Shown in pieces: positions 32,738 to 42,224 of a stretch of 64,000 nucleotides of DNA (positions within the stretch are counted from its first letter, which is position 1; each line of letters begins with the position of its first letter). The DNA is from Bacteroidota bacterium (GTDB lineage Bacteria > Bacteroidota > Bacteroidia > Flavobacteriales > Flavobacteriaceae), in the NCBI GenBank assembly GCA_029557895.1, contig JAKQHT010000003.1, positions 1-64,000 on the forward strand, written 5' to 3'. Made by a program: the position numbers and the translations under genes. A model generated the notes under the pieces. It was not told the DNA's origin, did not search any database, and saw nothing but the letters and a program-made list of their open reading frames with translations.

Positions 32738-34137
32738 TAATTAATGACAAATTTTTTCATGGCCGAAACACCTTCGGCGTTAACGGCATTCAAAAAATAC
32801 ATCCCACTCGAAAGTTGGGCCACATTGATGTTGTTTATACCGCTGGTATCGGTAAGTTCAATTACCATTTGCCCTTGTAGGTCAAAAATGGAAATTGATT
32901 CTATCTTTGACATTGTGCTTGAGGTCGTTAAATGTATTATATTTTCAGCCGGGTTTGGATGTATGGACACATTGAATGCGGTGCGGCCATCAACACCAAG
33001 AGTTGTGTCTATAATTCTGTAAACCGTACCAGAACCTACTCCGGCTATAAAAAGTTCGCCATTGGCATCTTCTCCAAAAGTTGTCCAATTATTGCCGTTG
33101 AATGCCGAAGTAAAGTTCATGTCCCATCCACTGTCGGTTTCTTGCAAATAGCCAATCTCGTTACTGCAATAATCTGCAAAAAAGTAGAGTCCCACCAGAG
33201 TGGATTGTAGACTGCCTCTATACCGAAACCCGCCTGTAATCGAGCATTTGTATAATCCACTGTTGTTGTGCGTATATTGGGCAATCGGGAATGTCATGGT
33301 TTCCTGATCCGGACAGTTACCGGTTTGGTCATAGGGAGAATTGCCCTCGTAGCAGCGCCATCCGTAATTTACACCTGCGGCTGTACTGGCCACCATATTG
33401 ATTTCTTCATTGACGTTCTGTCCAACATCGGCAATCCAGAGATAGCCGGTGGCTCTGTCAAAAGAAAATCGCCAAGGATTCCTCAAGCCGTAAGCCCATA
33501 TTTCGGGCAATGCTTGAGTGCTGCCATAAAACGGATTTGTTTCAGGGATGGCATAATTCATCCCGATATCGGTATTGTCAACATCAATGCGTAGCATCTT
33601 TCCCAATGGAGTGGTGAGTGATTGTGCCCTGTCTCCCGGGTCTCCGCCGCTGCCGCCATCACCTGAAGCGATGTACAAATATCCGTCTGGACCAAAGGCT
33701 ATATCGCCGCCATTGTGATTGTTGTAAGGCTGTTCTATGGTAAGTAAATGTAATTCAGAATCGGGGTCGGCTATTTCATCATCGGTAGTGCTTCTTGTAA
33801 AACGGGAGATCACATTGTTGCCCTGATTGTTGCTGTAGTTCACATAAAAATAACCGTTTTCGGCATAATTGGGATGAAATGCGAGGCCAAGAAGTCCATA
33901 TTCGCCTCCACTTGCTACCAAAGGATCAATGTTTAGAAAAGGGGTGTCATTTCGGTCGCCATTTTCATCAACAATCTGGATGACTCCACGTCTTTCTACA
34001 ATAAAAAGGTTTCCATCGCCGGCATTTGCTATAGCAACAGGATTGTTAAACCCGGTGGCAAAGGTTTCAATGCCGATGCTTTGAGAAAATAGAGTTGCAA
34101 CAGACAGGAATGAGATAATTGTGAAGAACTTTTTCAT
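32737..34137 (-). CDS. Secreted PQQ-type sugar dehydrogenase with T9SS sorting domain
   Basis: 466 residues: signal peptide (MKKFFTIISFLSVATLFS), a glucose/sorbosone dehydrogenase beta-propeller (GLLGLAFHPNYAENGYFYVN, AFGPDGYLYIASGDGGSGGD, EIWAYGLRNPWRFSFD, DVGQNVNEEINM), then a C-terminal T9SS type A sorting domain (FNVSIHPNPAENIIHL; ISIFDLQGQMV; LSSGMYFLNAV). Exported across the outer membrane by the T9SS. Related soluble dehydrogenases use PQQ and calcium; whether this protein binds PQQ cannot be told by eye. Transcribed just ahead of the RsmI-like gene, an unlikely functional pair. Confidence 0.92.
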   Translation of the reverse strand: MKKFFTIISFLSVATLFSQSIGIETFATGFNNPVAIANAGDGNLFIVERRGVIQIVDENGDRNDTPFLNIDPLVASGGEYGLLGLAFHPNYAENGYFYVNYSNNQGNNVISRFTRSTTDDEIADPDSELHLLTIEQPYNNHNGGDIAFGPDGYLYIASGDGGSGGDPGDRAQSLTTPLGKMLRIDVDNTDIGMNYAIPETNPFYGSTQALPEIWAYGLRNPWRFSFDRATGYLWIADVGQNVNEEINMVASTAAGVNYGWRCYEGNSPYDQTGNCPDQETMTFPIAQYTHNNSGLYKCSITGGFRYRGSLQSTLVGLYFFADYCSNEIGYLQETDSGWDMNFTSAFNGNNWTTFGEDANGELFIAGVGSGTVYRIIDTTLGVDGRTAFNVSIHPNPAENIIHLTTSSTMSKIESISIFDLQGQMVIELTDTSGINNINVAQLSSGMYFLNAVNAEGVSAMKKFVIN

Positions 34138-34164
34138 CTATAATCAATATTTAATGTAGCCAAA

Positions 34165-34196
34165 ATATAAAAAAATCGGCTGAAGTGTGTGCCGAT
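34165..34196 (-). terminator. Terminator of the LMW phosphatase gene
   Basis: Stem ATCGGC/GCCGAT (34175-34180 with 34191-34196) and a 10-nt loop; on the minus strand TTTTTTTATATTTT follows. It lies between the phosphatase stop (34208) and the sugar dehydrogenase start. Confidence 0.75.
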
Positions 34197-34207
34197 ATCG
34201 TAAAATT

Positions 34208-34657
34208 TTATAAAAGTCTCTTGGCAATTTGGGTACAGGCCTTGTCCAATAAATGATATACATCTTCAAATCCGGAGTCGTTGCCGTAGTATGGGTCGGG
34301 CACTTCTGCAACCCCTAAATCAGTTTCTTCCAAAAGCATTTTTACTTTGCCTGCTTCGGTTTGGGTTCTGGCAATCCGTACCACATTGACATAATTGGAG
34401 CTATCCATGGTAAAAATAATGTCAAAGTCTTCAAAATCGGAGTGTTTGAATTGCCTGCCTCTTTGCATTGATATGTCGATGCCGTATTTCTTTGCCACAG
34501 AAACGGAGCGTTTGTCCGGTGGGCTTCCTATGTGGTAATTGGCTGTGCCTGCAGAATCTACATAAAATCTGTCCGATGGCAATTTAGATTCCATGATGCC
34601 ATGGGCGAGTGGCGATCTACAAATGTTTCCCAGGCAGACCATGAGGATTCGGGTCAT
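34208..34657 (-). CDS. Low-molecular-weight protein tyrosine phosphatase
   Basis: 149-residue cytoplasmic phosphatase. The CX5R active site is MVCLGNICRSPLAHGIM near the N-terminus and the catalytic Asp lies in VPDPYYGND near the C-terminus. Members often dephosphorylate bacterial tyrosine kinases, so it could act on the Wzc-type kinase encoded at 5-7.5 kb, although the genes are not linked. It starts 3 nt after the dnaA stop and is probably in the same transcript. Confidence 0.92.
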   Translation of the reverse strand: MTRILMVCLGNICRSPLAHGIMESKLPSDRFYVDSAGTANYHIGSPPDKRSVSVAKKYGIDISMQRGRQFKHSDFEDFDIIFTMDSSNYVNVVRIARTQTEAGKVKMLLEETDLGVAEVPDPYYGNDSGFEDVYHLLDKACTQIAKRLL

Positions 34658-34660
34658 AGG

Positions 34661-36088
34661 CTACAATGACAGTTTTTTGGTAATGTCCTCTACGTATTTC
34701 CTGAACTGTTTGTCGGTAGAGGTGAGGTTGTCCACGGTTTTGCAAGCGTGGAGAACAGTAGCGTGATCACGCTTGCCTATCTGTGAGCCAATGCTTGCCA
34801 ACGAAGCTTTGGTGAATTTCTTTGCAAAGAACATGGCCAATTGTCTTGCTTGGACAATGTGGCGTTTTCTTGTTTTGGACTGTAGCGTGCTGATGTCCAT
34901 TTGAAAATAATCGGAAACCACTTTTTGGATGTAATCGATGGAAACTTCGCGCTTGGTATTCTTTACAAATTTCTCTACGATATCCTTGGCAAGGTTTAGG
35001 GTGATTTCCTTTTTGTTGAACGATGATTGCGCAATCAAGGATATGATGGCGCCTTCGAGCTCACGTACATTCGTTTTGATGTGCTTTGCCACATATTCCA
35101 CAACTTCATCATTCATGTCCACGCCGTCTCTAAAGAGCTTGTTCTTTAAGATAGACACGCGGGTTTCAAAATCAGGTGTTTGCAGTTCTGCTGAAAGTCC
35201 CCATTTGAAACGTGACAACAAACGCTGCTCAATGTCCTGCATGTCCACGGGTGCTTTGTCACTGGTCAGGATGACTTGTTTGCCGTTTTGGTGCAGATGG
35301 TTGAATATGTGGAAAAATACGTCTTGTGTGCCCGATTTTCCGGATAAAAACTGTACGTCATCTATGATGAGCACATCGATAATCTGATAAAAATGGATGA
35401 AGTCGTTACGGTTGTTCTTCTTTACGGAATCAATGTACTGTTGTGTAAATTTTTCAGCGGAGATATAAAGTACTGTTTTTTCGGGGTATTTATCCTTAAT
35501 ATCAACGCCTATGGCATGTGCAAGGTGGGTCTTTCCCAAACCAACGCCGCCAAAAATCAATAATGGGTTGAACGAAGTTCCGCCCGGTTTATTGGCAACT
35601 GCCAAACCGGCATTACGAGCCAATCTGTTTGAGTCGCCCTCGAGGAAATTGTCAAAATTGTAATTTGGGTTTAGTTGAGATTCGATTTTTACATTGCGAA
35701 TACCCGGTATCACAAACGGATTCTTGAGCTCCGGGCTTTTGTTCTGTAAAGGAATATCAACTTCTTGAGATTTTACAACGCCCCTGTTGGCGCTCGGAAT
35801 TTTTTCGGTAAACGGCTGGCGATTGCCATAACTGTTTTCCATTTTAATGATATAGACCAGTTTTGCCTTTTCGCCAAGTTCTTTGGTTAGGGCTACTTTA
35901 AGGATTTTAACATAGTGTTCCTCAAGCCATTCATAAAAAAACTTGCTCGGTACCTGTATGCTTAAGGCATCTTCTGTAAGTTTTACTGCTTGTATGGGCT
36001 CAAACCAAGTCTTGTAAGCCTGCGGTTGTATGTTGTCCTTTATGAATGCGAGGCAATTATCCCAAACCGATTGCGCAGTTAAACCCAT
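34661..36088 (-). CDS. dnaA: Chromosomal replication initiator DnaA
   Basis: 475 residues. Domain I at the start (VWDNCLAFIKDNIQPQAYKT), a variable linker, an AAA+ module with GGVGLGKTHLAHAIG (Walker A) and VLIIDDVQFLSGK (Walker B), and domain IV with RDHATVLHACKTVDNL, the DnaA-box-binding signature. It binds the origin and opens it. I looked in the 187-nt gap upstream for DnaA boxes (TTATCCACA-like) and saw none, so oriC may lie elsewhere. Followed by the LMW phosphatase gene. Confidence 0.98.
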   Translation of the reverse strand: MGLTAQSVWDNCLAFIKDNIQPQAYKTWFEPIQAVKLTEDALSIQVPSKFFYEWLEEHYVKILKVALTKELGEKAKLVYIIKMENSYGNRQPFTEKIPSANRGVVKSQEVDIPLQNKSPELKNPFVIPGIRNVKIESQLNPNYNFDNFLEGDSNRLARNAGLAVANKPGGTSFNPLLIFGGVGLGKTHLAHAIGVDIKDKYPEKTVLYISAEKFTQQYIDSVKKNNRNDFIHFYQIIDVLIIDDVQFLSGKSGTQDVFFHIFNHLHQNGKQVILTSDKAPVDMQDIEQRLLSRFKWGLSAELQTPDFETRVSILKNKLFRDGVDMNDEVVEYVAKHIKTNVRELEGAIISLIAQSSFNKKEITLNLAKDIVEKFVKNTKREVSIDYIQKVVSDYFQMDISTLQSKTRKRHIVQARQLAMFFAKKFTKASLASIGSQIGKRDHATVLHACKTVDNLTSTDKQFRKYVEDITKKLSL

Positions 36089-36275
36089 TGTTTAATGTAA
36101 TTTTTTGTTGAATAGTTAATTAGCAAAAAAAGAGAAATCAGAGCTTCTCTTGAATGTTTCGATGTGACAAATATGTGAACAAAATTCTTAATAAAAAAAT
36201 CAAAAGCACTTGAATTTTCGGATTTTTTTTCCCATGTTTAATTCGTGATGAAATTACAAAAAAATATTTAAAAGA

Positions 36276-36686
36276 TTGGCAGATACATTACAATCCGACG
36301 AAATAAAATTTAGGGTTCGATACGGCGAAACCGATCAAATGGGCGTGGTATATCATGGTAACTATGCCCAATTTTTTGAGGTCGGGAGAGTGGAATGGTT
36401 GCGGAAACTGGGCGTTTCCTATAAGGAAATGGAGCAGTCCGGAATCATGCTCCCTGTTGTGACATTGAATATAAGTTATAAAAAATCAGCTCGTTACGAC
36501 GACATCATTACTGTTAAAACCTATTTGGTAAAATTGCCTTCTGTTAGCATTGAGTTTTACTATGAAATTTTCAACCAAAATGGTGAACTTCTCGTTACGG
36601 GAAACACAAAATTGGCATTCATCGATATTATCAGGAATAGGCCTACACGGTGTCCAAATTATATTTTAGACCAATTGCAAAATTAA
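36276..36686 (+). CDS. Hotdog-fold acyl-CoA thioesterase (YbgC/FadM-like)
   Basis: 136 residues with the hotdog motif RYGETDQMGVVYHGNYAQFF, containing the catalytic Asp/His, then GRVEWLRKLGVSYKEMEQSG. Hydrolyses short acyl-CoA or acyl-ACP thioesters. I see no ATG before this motif, so the start is TTG 36276, with a short AT-rich leader. Divergent from dnaA and convergent with yigZ. Substrate unknown. Confidence 0.9.
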   Translation: MADTLQSDEIKFRVRYGETDQMGVVYHGNYAQFFEVGRVEWLRKLGVSYKEMEQSGIMLPVVTLNISYKKSARYDDIITVKTYLVKLPSVSIEFYYEIFNQNGELLVTGNTKLAFIDIIRNRPTRCPNYILDQLQN

Positions 36687-37300
36687 TCGTTTAAAACTCT
36701 TGCCTCGACACCTTGCAGTTCTGTAAGTGCCGTTAAGATTGTACCCATTTCTTTTTTTCTGGCCAACACCAAAAGTTCACAATCGATTTCCATGTTTTGT
36801 GACACGATTTCCAATTGTTTCGCCTTTACCAACCGCATGACCTTGCTCATTTCTTGATATCCGAAAGTTATCTGGAGTTTGACATTGATAGTCTTGCAAA
36901 CAATTTCTGCAACTTCCAAAGCCATTTTTGCTGCGGTCCTGTAAGCATTGATAAGTCCACCGACACCAAGTTTGGTCCCTCCAAAATAACGTACTACCAC
37001 AATCAGCACGTTGGTGATACCAAACGATTGGATTTGGCCATATATTGGCATGCCGGCAGAATTGTTTGGTTCGCCGTCATCATTTGCCCTATAGGTACAT
37101 GTTTTTTCTTCAAACCCTATTTGGTAAGCGTAGCACCAATGCCGAGCCGAATGGTGTTCTTTTTTTAAGTGATCGATCCATCCTTTGGCTTCTTCTTCGG
37201 AAGCAATAGGGAAGGCATACCCAAAAAATTTGCTGTTCCGGTCTTTAAAAAGAATTTCCTCGGAGGGCTTTTCTATGGTTTTGTAAACATCTTTTTCCAT
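36683..37300 (-). CDS. yigZ: YigZ/IMPACT-family protein
   Basis: 205 residues from ATG 37300. N-terminal UPF0029/Impact domain: FKDRNSKFFGYAFPIASEEE, HSARHWCYAYQIGFE, NDDGEPNNSAGMPIYGQIQS and VLIVVVRYFGGTKLGVGGLI. The C-terminal DUF1949 domain starts near LQITFGYQEMSK. Function in bacteria is unknown; homologues interact with translation factors in eukaryotes. It starts two nt after the ribD stop and its own 3' end overlaps the thioesterase stop by four nt. Confidence 0.93.
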   Translation of the reverse strand: MEKDVYKTIEKPSEEILFKDRNSKFFGYAFPIASEEEAKGWIDHLKKEHHSARHWCYAYQIGFEEKTCTYRANDDGEPNNSAGMPIYGQIQSFGITNVLIVVVRYFGGTKLGVGGLINAYRTAAKMALEVAEIVCKTINVKLQITFGYQEMSKVMRLVKAKQLEIVSQNMEIDCELLVLARKKEMGTILTALTELQGVEARVLND

Positions 37301-37302
37301 GC

Positions 37303-38316
37303 TCAATGGATAGTGTTGTTGTGGTACACCAACAATCGGTCTTTGAGGATGCGCTTTTCAAAAGTGGGTTTGCCGTTGATTTTTGGAGCGTGGATCCCTG
37401 TTCCAAATGTAGTTTGACCAATGAATATGCGTGCTTCGTCCCATAAATTTTCGTCAAGAAACATTTGCAAGGTTTTTGGTCCCCCTTCAACAATCAGTGA
37501 GTTGATGCTTTTTCTATATAGAAAGTTACATACCTGTATTGCCAAAGGTCTCGAAAAATCAAGTTGGTTTTCTGTTAGGTGCAGCGTATTGGCTTTGGCA
37601 TTGAAGATTTCATGGCTTGTGCCGAGTCCATTATTTTTATCAATTACAATTCTCGTGGGGTTTGTTCCCGACCAGTCCCTGGCATCAAGTCGGGGATTAT
37701 CTGCCAATACGGTGTTTGCACCGACCAATATGGCTTGTTCTTCGGTACGCCATTTGTGCACCAATTGCCTCGAAAATTCATTTGTGACCCAAATGGGACG
37801 GTTATGGTTTTTGATGTCGGGCGCAACAAAATTGTCACGGGTTTCGGCCCATTTCAATATGATATAAGGTCTTTTTCTGTTGTGAAATGTCAAAAATCGT
37901 TTGTGGTGCTCCAAACATTCTGCTTCGAGTACTCCCACGGTGACGTTGCATCCTGCATCTCTTAATTTTTTAATGCCGTTGCCGCAAACTTTACTGTGAG
38001 GGTCCAAAATACCTATAACGACGTTTGGGATCTGGTGCGCGATGATCAGATCGGCACAGGGTGGGGTTTTTCCAAAATGGGAACAAGGTTCGAGCGTTAC
38101 ATATAGGGTTGCTTTTTTGAGCAACGAAATATCGCGGACAGAGTTGATGGCGTTTACTTCGGCATGGTTACCGCCATAAGGGCTTGTAAACCCCTCGCCT
38201 ATAATCCTGTCGTTTTCGACTATGGTACAGCCCACCATAGGATTTGGCGCAGTGGTGCCCAATCCGTTTTTGGCAATTCTGATGCAACGATTTATGTATT
38301 TTTCGTGTATCTTCAC
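37303..38316 (-). CDS. ribD: Bifunctional riboflavin deaminase/reductase RibD
   Basis: Two steps of riboflavin synthesis: pyrimidine deamination, then reduction of the ribosyl chain. 337 residues starting at GTG 38316 (VKIHEKYINRCIRIA); the frame continues upstream to 38364 but without family resemblance. The deaminase half has GGNHAEVNAI and TLEPCSHFGKTPPCADLI (zinc ligands His, Cys, Cys). The NADPH-reductase half has RIVIDKNNGLG and SLIVEGGPKTLQMFL. Transcribed with yigZ, and divergent from an acetyltransferase gene whose start is only 40 nt away. Confidence 0.95.
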   Translation of the reverse strand: MKIHEKYINRCIRIAKNGLGTTAPNPMVGCTIVENDRIIGEGFTSPYGGNHAEVNAINSVRDISLLKKATLYVTLEPCSHFGKTPPCADLIIAHQIPNVVIGILDPHSKVCGNGIKKLRDAGCNVTVGVLEAECLEHHKRFLTFHNRKRPYIILKWAETRDNFVAPDIKNHNRPIWVTNEFSRQLVHKWRTEEQAILVGANTVLADNPRLDARDWSGTNPTRIVIDKNNGLGTSHEIFNAKANTLHLTENQLDFSRPLAIQVCNFLYRKSINSLIVEGGPKTLQMFLDENLWDEARIFIGQTTFGTGIHAPKINGKPTFEKRILKDRLLVYHNNTIH

Positions 38317-38356
38317 ATCGGCAAAAATAACGAACTCATCATTAAAAATAACGATT

Positions 38357-38839
38357 ATGGCCATTGAGATTAGGGAAATTCAGCATAAAGACGATATGGA
38401 AGTTGCCAAAGTGATACGATCTGTCTTGGAAGAGTTCGGCGTGCCTAAAGTAGGGACCGCCTATGCCGATAAATGCTTGGACAGCATGACCGATACTTAT
38501 AACAAAGCAAAGGCGGTATATTATGTTCTGGATAGCGGGGGTACATTGTTTGGCGGTGCCGGTATCGCCAAGTTGGACAATTTTGATGGCAATGTTTGCG
38601 AATTGCAAAAAATGTACTTTTTAAAAGCTGTCAGGGGCAAAGGATTGGGTGCCAAAATGATGGAGCGATGTCTTGAAGCCGCCAGATCTTTTGGCTACGA
38701 AAAATGTTATCTCGAAACCTTGCCCTATATGGAAGATGCCCAAAAACTTTACAAAAAATTCGGTTTTGAGGCTTTGGAAGTCCCGATGGGCGATACCTGC
38801 CATTATTCCTGTAATGTTTGGATGATAAAAAATCTCTGA
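38357..38839 (+). CDS. GNAT N-acetyltransferase
   Basis: 160 residues from ATG 38357; the open frame extends upstream only through ribD antisense. Features: IEIREIQHKDDMEVAKVIRS, LQKMYFLKAVRGKGLGAKMM (acetyl-CoA loop RGKGLG) and CYLETLPYMEDAQKLYKKFG. Acceptor unknown. Six nt upstream of prmC, so these two probably form an operon driven by the short ribD-GNAT gap. Confidence 0.9.
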   Translation: MAIEIREIQHKDDMEVAKVIRSVLEEFGVPKVGTAYADKCLDSMTDTYNKAKAVYYVLDSGGTLFGGAGIAKLDNFDGNVCELQKMYFLKAVRGKGLGAKMMERCLEAARSFGYEKCYLETLPYMEDAQKLYKKFGFEALEVPMGDTCHYSCNVWMIKNL

Positions 38840-38845
38840 CCTGCA

Positions 38846-39715
38846 ATGCTCATAAAGGAATTAAGGACGATTTTTCACAAAGAACTCGACGCTATTTTTG
38901 ACAAGGATGAAGTCGACAATTTTTTCTTTATGCTCACAGAGGCTTACTTCGATTTGTCAAGGTTTGTTCTGGCGACCCAACCCAATGTTGCGTTGGCCCA
39001 AGAAGAAGAACAGCCCATATTTGAGGCTTTGGCAAGGTTGAAAAACGAAGAACCGATACAGTACATACTGGGTGAAACGGATTTTTTCGGTTTGACGTTT
39101 GAAGTCAACCGGAGCACATTGATCCCAAGGCCCGAAACCGAAGAACTGGTTTTGTGGATTGTTGATGATAGTGCGAATGCCAATTTTCCCAAAAATATTC
39201 TTGATATTGGTACCGGCAGCGGTTGCATTGCCATTTCGGTTGCCAAAACTATAGATAGCGCAGAAGTTGTAGCAGTTGACGTTAGCAAGGCTGCACTTGA
39301 AGTAGCCAAGAGGAATGCCGATAGGAATGGTGTTGTCATAAATTTTATTGAGGCCGATGTTCTATTGCCAAACTTTGCGGCCAAAATCCATAAGGCCAAA
39401 TGGGATGTGATTGTCTCAAATCCGCCCTATGTATGCCATGAAGAGAAGGCGCAAATGCAAAATAACGTCCTGAAATACGAACCACACCAAGCCTTGTTTG
39501 TCGAAGACAGCAATCCGTTGCTTTTTTATGATGCCATAGCCGCTTTTGCATCCGAAAATTTATCGGACGGAGGTAAGCTTTATTTTGAAATCAACCGAAA
39601 TTTTGGCACAGAAATAATTGGGTTATTGAATGGTCACGGTTTCAGTGACATTGTACTCAAAAAAGACATTTTCGGCAATGATAGGATGGTCAGGGCGTCT
39701 TTGCAATCTGTTTGA
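38846..39715 (+). CDS. prmC: Release factor glutamine methyltransferase PrmC
   Basis: Methylates the GGQ glutamine of peptide-chain release factors using SAM. 289 residues: helical N-terminal domain, the typical PIQYILGETDFFGLTFEVNR and LIPRPETEELV, SAM motif ILDIGTGSGCIAISVAKTI, and the diagnostic NPPYV in VIVSNPPYVC. The stop lies inside the 3' end of the convergent beta-mannosidase gene (26-nt overlap). Confidence 0.95.
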   Translation: MLIKELRTIFHKELDAIFDKDEVDNFFFMLTEAYFDLSRFVLATQPNVALAQEEEQPIFEALARLKNEEPIQYILGETDFFGLTFEVNRSTLIPRPETEELVLWIVDDSANANFPKNILDIGTGSGCIAISVAKTIDSAEVVAVDVSKAALEVAKRNADRNGVVINFIEADVLLPNFAAKIHKAKWDVIVSNPPYVCHEEKAQMQNNVLKYEPHQALFVEDSNPLLFYDAIAAFASENLSDGGKLYFEINRNFGTEIIGLLNGHGFSDIVLKKDIFGNDRMVRASLQSV

Positions 39716-42224
39716 CTCCGGTTTTGTCTTGTCTTTTTGGTAATACATAACGGTTCAGGGTCATTATTTTTAAATCGTCCAATTTCCATGTGTTGGTCTT
39801 AAAATCAATGATTTTCTTTTCGTTTGGCATCAAATCAAAAAAATTGTCACTAAACTGTCCTTTGGTATCTGTATATAAAAACACGTCTTTTTGTAAGGTG
39901 TCGCAGGTCAATTCTATGGTAAATCCCGTGTCGGTACTGGTAATGGTTTTTTCAATGTCTTCGGTGCCAAGGGCCAAATCTTTGGGTCTTGCAAAATAGA
40001 AATAGTTGGTGCTGTTGTTGAACGACATTTCAAGTACGGTTGCGTTTCGGTCAAATTTCAAATCTTTGAGCGGTAAAAGGAACTTGAGTTCATTGCCAAG
40101 AGGTTGGATGCTTGTGGTATCACATGCAGAAAAAATCTCGTTGCCGGCAAAATCAAGGATTCGGAGTGAAATCGAACCGCTTTGAAATTTCAGTTCATCA
40201 TTGACGAGATAGGTTTTGAGCGTGTCGTTATTAATTGTTGAAGAAATCAGCACATTGCCAAATGCCTTTTTAGATTTATAATACAATGCCTTGCGGTTGC
40301 CCAAAAAATCAATACTTGACCATGAAATTGCAGGCCAACAATCGTTGAGTTGCCAGTACATGCTGCCCATATTGTGGGGTTTGGCTCGGCGGTGCGCTTC
40401 AATTCCTTTTGTAACCCCATAAGCTTGAACCAATTGGCTCAAATAGACATAGGCTTCGAGGTTGTCGGGTCTTGGGAAATCTCGCCGCATATAGTCGTCA
40501 ATGAGCTGACTTCCCCTGATATGTTTTTGGTGTTTTGCAAATGTCAGCGAATCTATGGCCATGCTGTCGTTGGCGTTTGCGTACTTGATGGTTGCATAGC
40601 TAGGGAAAGACTGAAACCCAAATTCGGTCATAAACCTTGGTACATTTGTTTCATAATGTTCAAAAGGGTAGGCATCGTGCCAAACAAACCAGTCGTGGGC
40701 ATTGCCGTCTGTGGTGTAATTTGGGTTGCCACGTCCAAATTTTGGCGATGATTCCCAATAGGGTGTTTGGTCGGTCAGTTCCCGTACCGTATTTGGCAGG
40801 ATGTTATTGAACAGCTTGATGTAATTGTTCCATATTTCGGCTTGCTGGGCTTTTGATTTTCCATCTTTCCAATGCCAGTTTTCCCAGCCTTCGGAACTTT
40901 CGTTGTTGCCGCACCAGAGCGCCAATGATGTGTGGTTTCTCAAACGCTTTACATTGTCTATGGCTTCTTGTGCCACGTTATCCAGAAAGGCTTTGTCGCC
41001 AGGGTACATGGCGCAGGCAAACATAAAATCTTGCCATACCAAAATTCCTTTTTCATCGCATAGGTCGTAAAAAATGTCATTTTCGTACATGCCGCCACCC
41101 CACACGCGAAGCATGTTCATATTGCTTTCGACCACGTCGTTCAGTAATTTTTCATACCGTAGGTCATCTACTTTGTCCTGGAGAATGTCCTGTGGGACAT
41201 AGTTCGCTCCTTTGATATAAACCGGTTGGCCATTGACCTTAAAATAAAACGATTCGCCTATTGAGTCTTTCTCTGTAACCAATTCAATCGTGCGTAGCCC
41301 TTTTGACAGTGCTTTGTAATCGAGTACAGTCCATCCTTTTTTGATGCGTATCCCCATATTATATAGGTAAGGGTTGCCAAGGTTGTGTGGCCACCAAAGC
41401 GTTGGGTTTTCGATTTCGAAAGGAATGCTGTATCCGGTAGTGGTGCTATCGACCATCGTTTTGGTTTTGGCAACCACATTGTCATTGACCACAACTTCAA
41501 AAGTGAGCTCTTCGCTAATGGCGGAAACCAATTCTAATTTGAAGGTGAGCTTTGCTCTTTTTTCTTCAATGGTATTTTGAACTATAAAAATGTCCTTGAT
41601 TTTAAGGTCGTTCCACGAACTTAATGAAATGGGTTTCCAGATACCTGATGTCTTTAGAACTGGCGCCCAGTCCCAGCCATATTGGAATTGTGGTTTTCTT
41701 ACAAATACCCTGGGACCTTCTGGAAGTTCGTATTTCAGCATGCTCTCTCCTTCTTTTTCAAAAAAATGTGAACTGTTAAACAGCACCCGAAGCTCGTTTT
41801 CCTTTTTTATAATCTTTTTGACATCTATTTTGTAGTTCCGAAAGGCGTTGTCGGTTTGCAAAATGAGGCTGTCGTTTAAATATATGGAAGCGTAAGTGTC
41901 AAGTCCGTCAAAATTGAGCTCGATGTGTTTTTTAACCAAGGTACTGTCGTCCACGGCAAATGTGGTTTTGTATTCCCAATCGTTTTCTGCAACCCATTGC
42001 ACGTCCGGTTCGTTGACGGCAACGTAGGGATTTTTTATGAGATTGTGTTCCAATAGGTCTGAATAAACGTTACCGGGCACATTGGCTTTGCGCCATTGGT
42101 TATCTGCCGCGCTCTTGAATGTCCAACCGGAATCAATGAAGGAGGTCTTGGGGGTATGGTAATGGTTCTCGCAGCTTAAACATACAGTGACCAGAAAGAA
42201 ACAGATGGCGATAGATCGTGTCAT
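39690..42224 (-). CDS. Beta-mannosidase, glycoside hydrolase family 2 (lipoprotein)
   Basis: 844-residue envelope enzyme removing beta-linked mannose. An export signal ends in VCLSC (lipobox). The GH2 layout is present: a jelly-roll sugar-binding domain (about 50-200), an immunoglobulin-like domain, then a TIM barrel with acid/base glutamate in WCGNNESSEGW and nucleophile in RFMTEFGFQSFPS. The region WDWAPVLKTSGIW also matches beta-mannosidases. It is transcribed after GH20 and cutC with a one-base overlap to cutC, which suggests breakdown of Man-beta-GlcNAc glycans such as an N-glycan core or mannan. Confidence 0.93.
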   Translation of the reverse strand: MTRSIAICFFLVTVCLSCENHYHTPKTSFIDSGWTFKSAADNQWRKANVPGNVYSDLLEHNLIKNPYVAVNEPDVQWVAENDWEYKTTFAVDDSTLVKKHIELNFDGLDTYASIYLNDSLILQTDNAFRNYKIDVKKIIKKENELRVLFNSSHFFEKEGESMLKYELPEGPRVFVRKPQFQYGWDWAPVLKTSGIWKPISLSSWNDLKIKDIFIVQNTIEEKRAKLTFKLELVSAISEELTFEVVVNDNVVAKTKTMVDSTTTGYSIPFEIENPTLWWPHNLGNPYLYNMGIRIKKGWTVLDYKALSKGLRTIELVTEKDSIGESFYFKVNGQPVYIKGANYVPQDILQDKVDDLRYEKLLNDVVESNMNMLRVWGGGMYENDIFYDLCDEKGILVWQDFMFACAMYPGDKAFLDNVAQEAIDNVKRLRNHTSLALWCGNNESSEGWENWHWKDGKSKAQQAEIWNNYIKLFNNILPNTVRELTDQTPYWESSPKFGRGNPNYTTDGNAHDWFVWHDAYPFEHYETNVPRFMTEFGFQSFPSYATIKYANANDSMAIDSLTFAKHQKHIRGSQLIDDYMRRDFPRPDNLEAYVYLSQLVQAYGVTKGIEAHRRAKPHNMGSMYWQLNDCWPAISWSSIDFLGNRKALYYKSKKAFGNVLISSTINNDTLKTYLVNDELKFQSGSISLRILDFAGNEIFSACDTTSIQPLGNELKFLLPLKDLKFDRNATVLEMSFNNSTNYFYFARPKDLALGTEDIEKTITSTDTGFTIELTCDTLQKDVFLYTDTKGQFSDNFFDLMPNEKKIIDFKTNTWKLDDLKIMTLNRYVLPKRQDKTGVKQIAKTP

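Noticed and set aside
36089..36275. Origin of replication next to dnaA
   Set aside because: No DnaA-box-like sequence found by eye in the gap.
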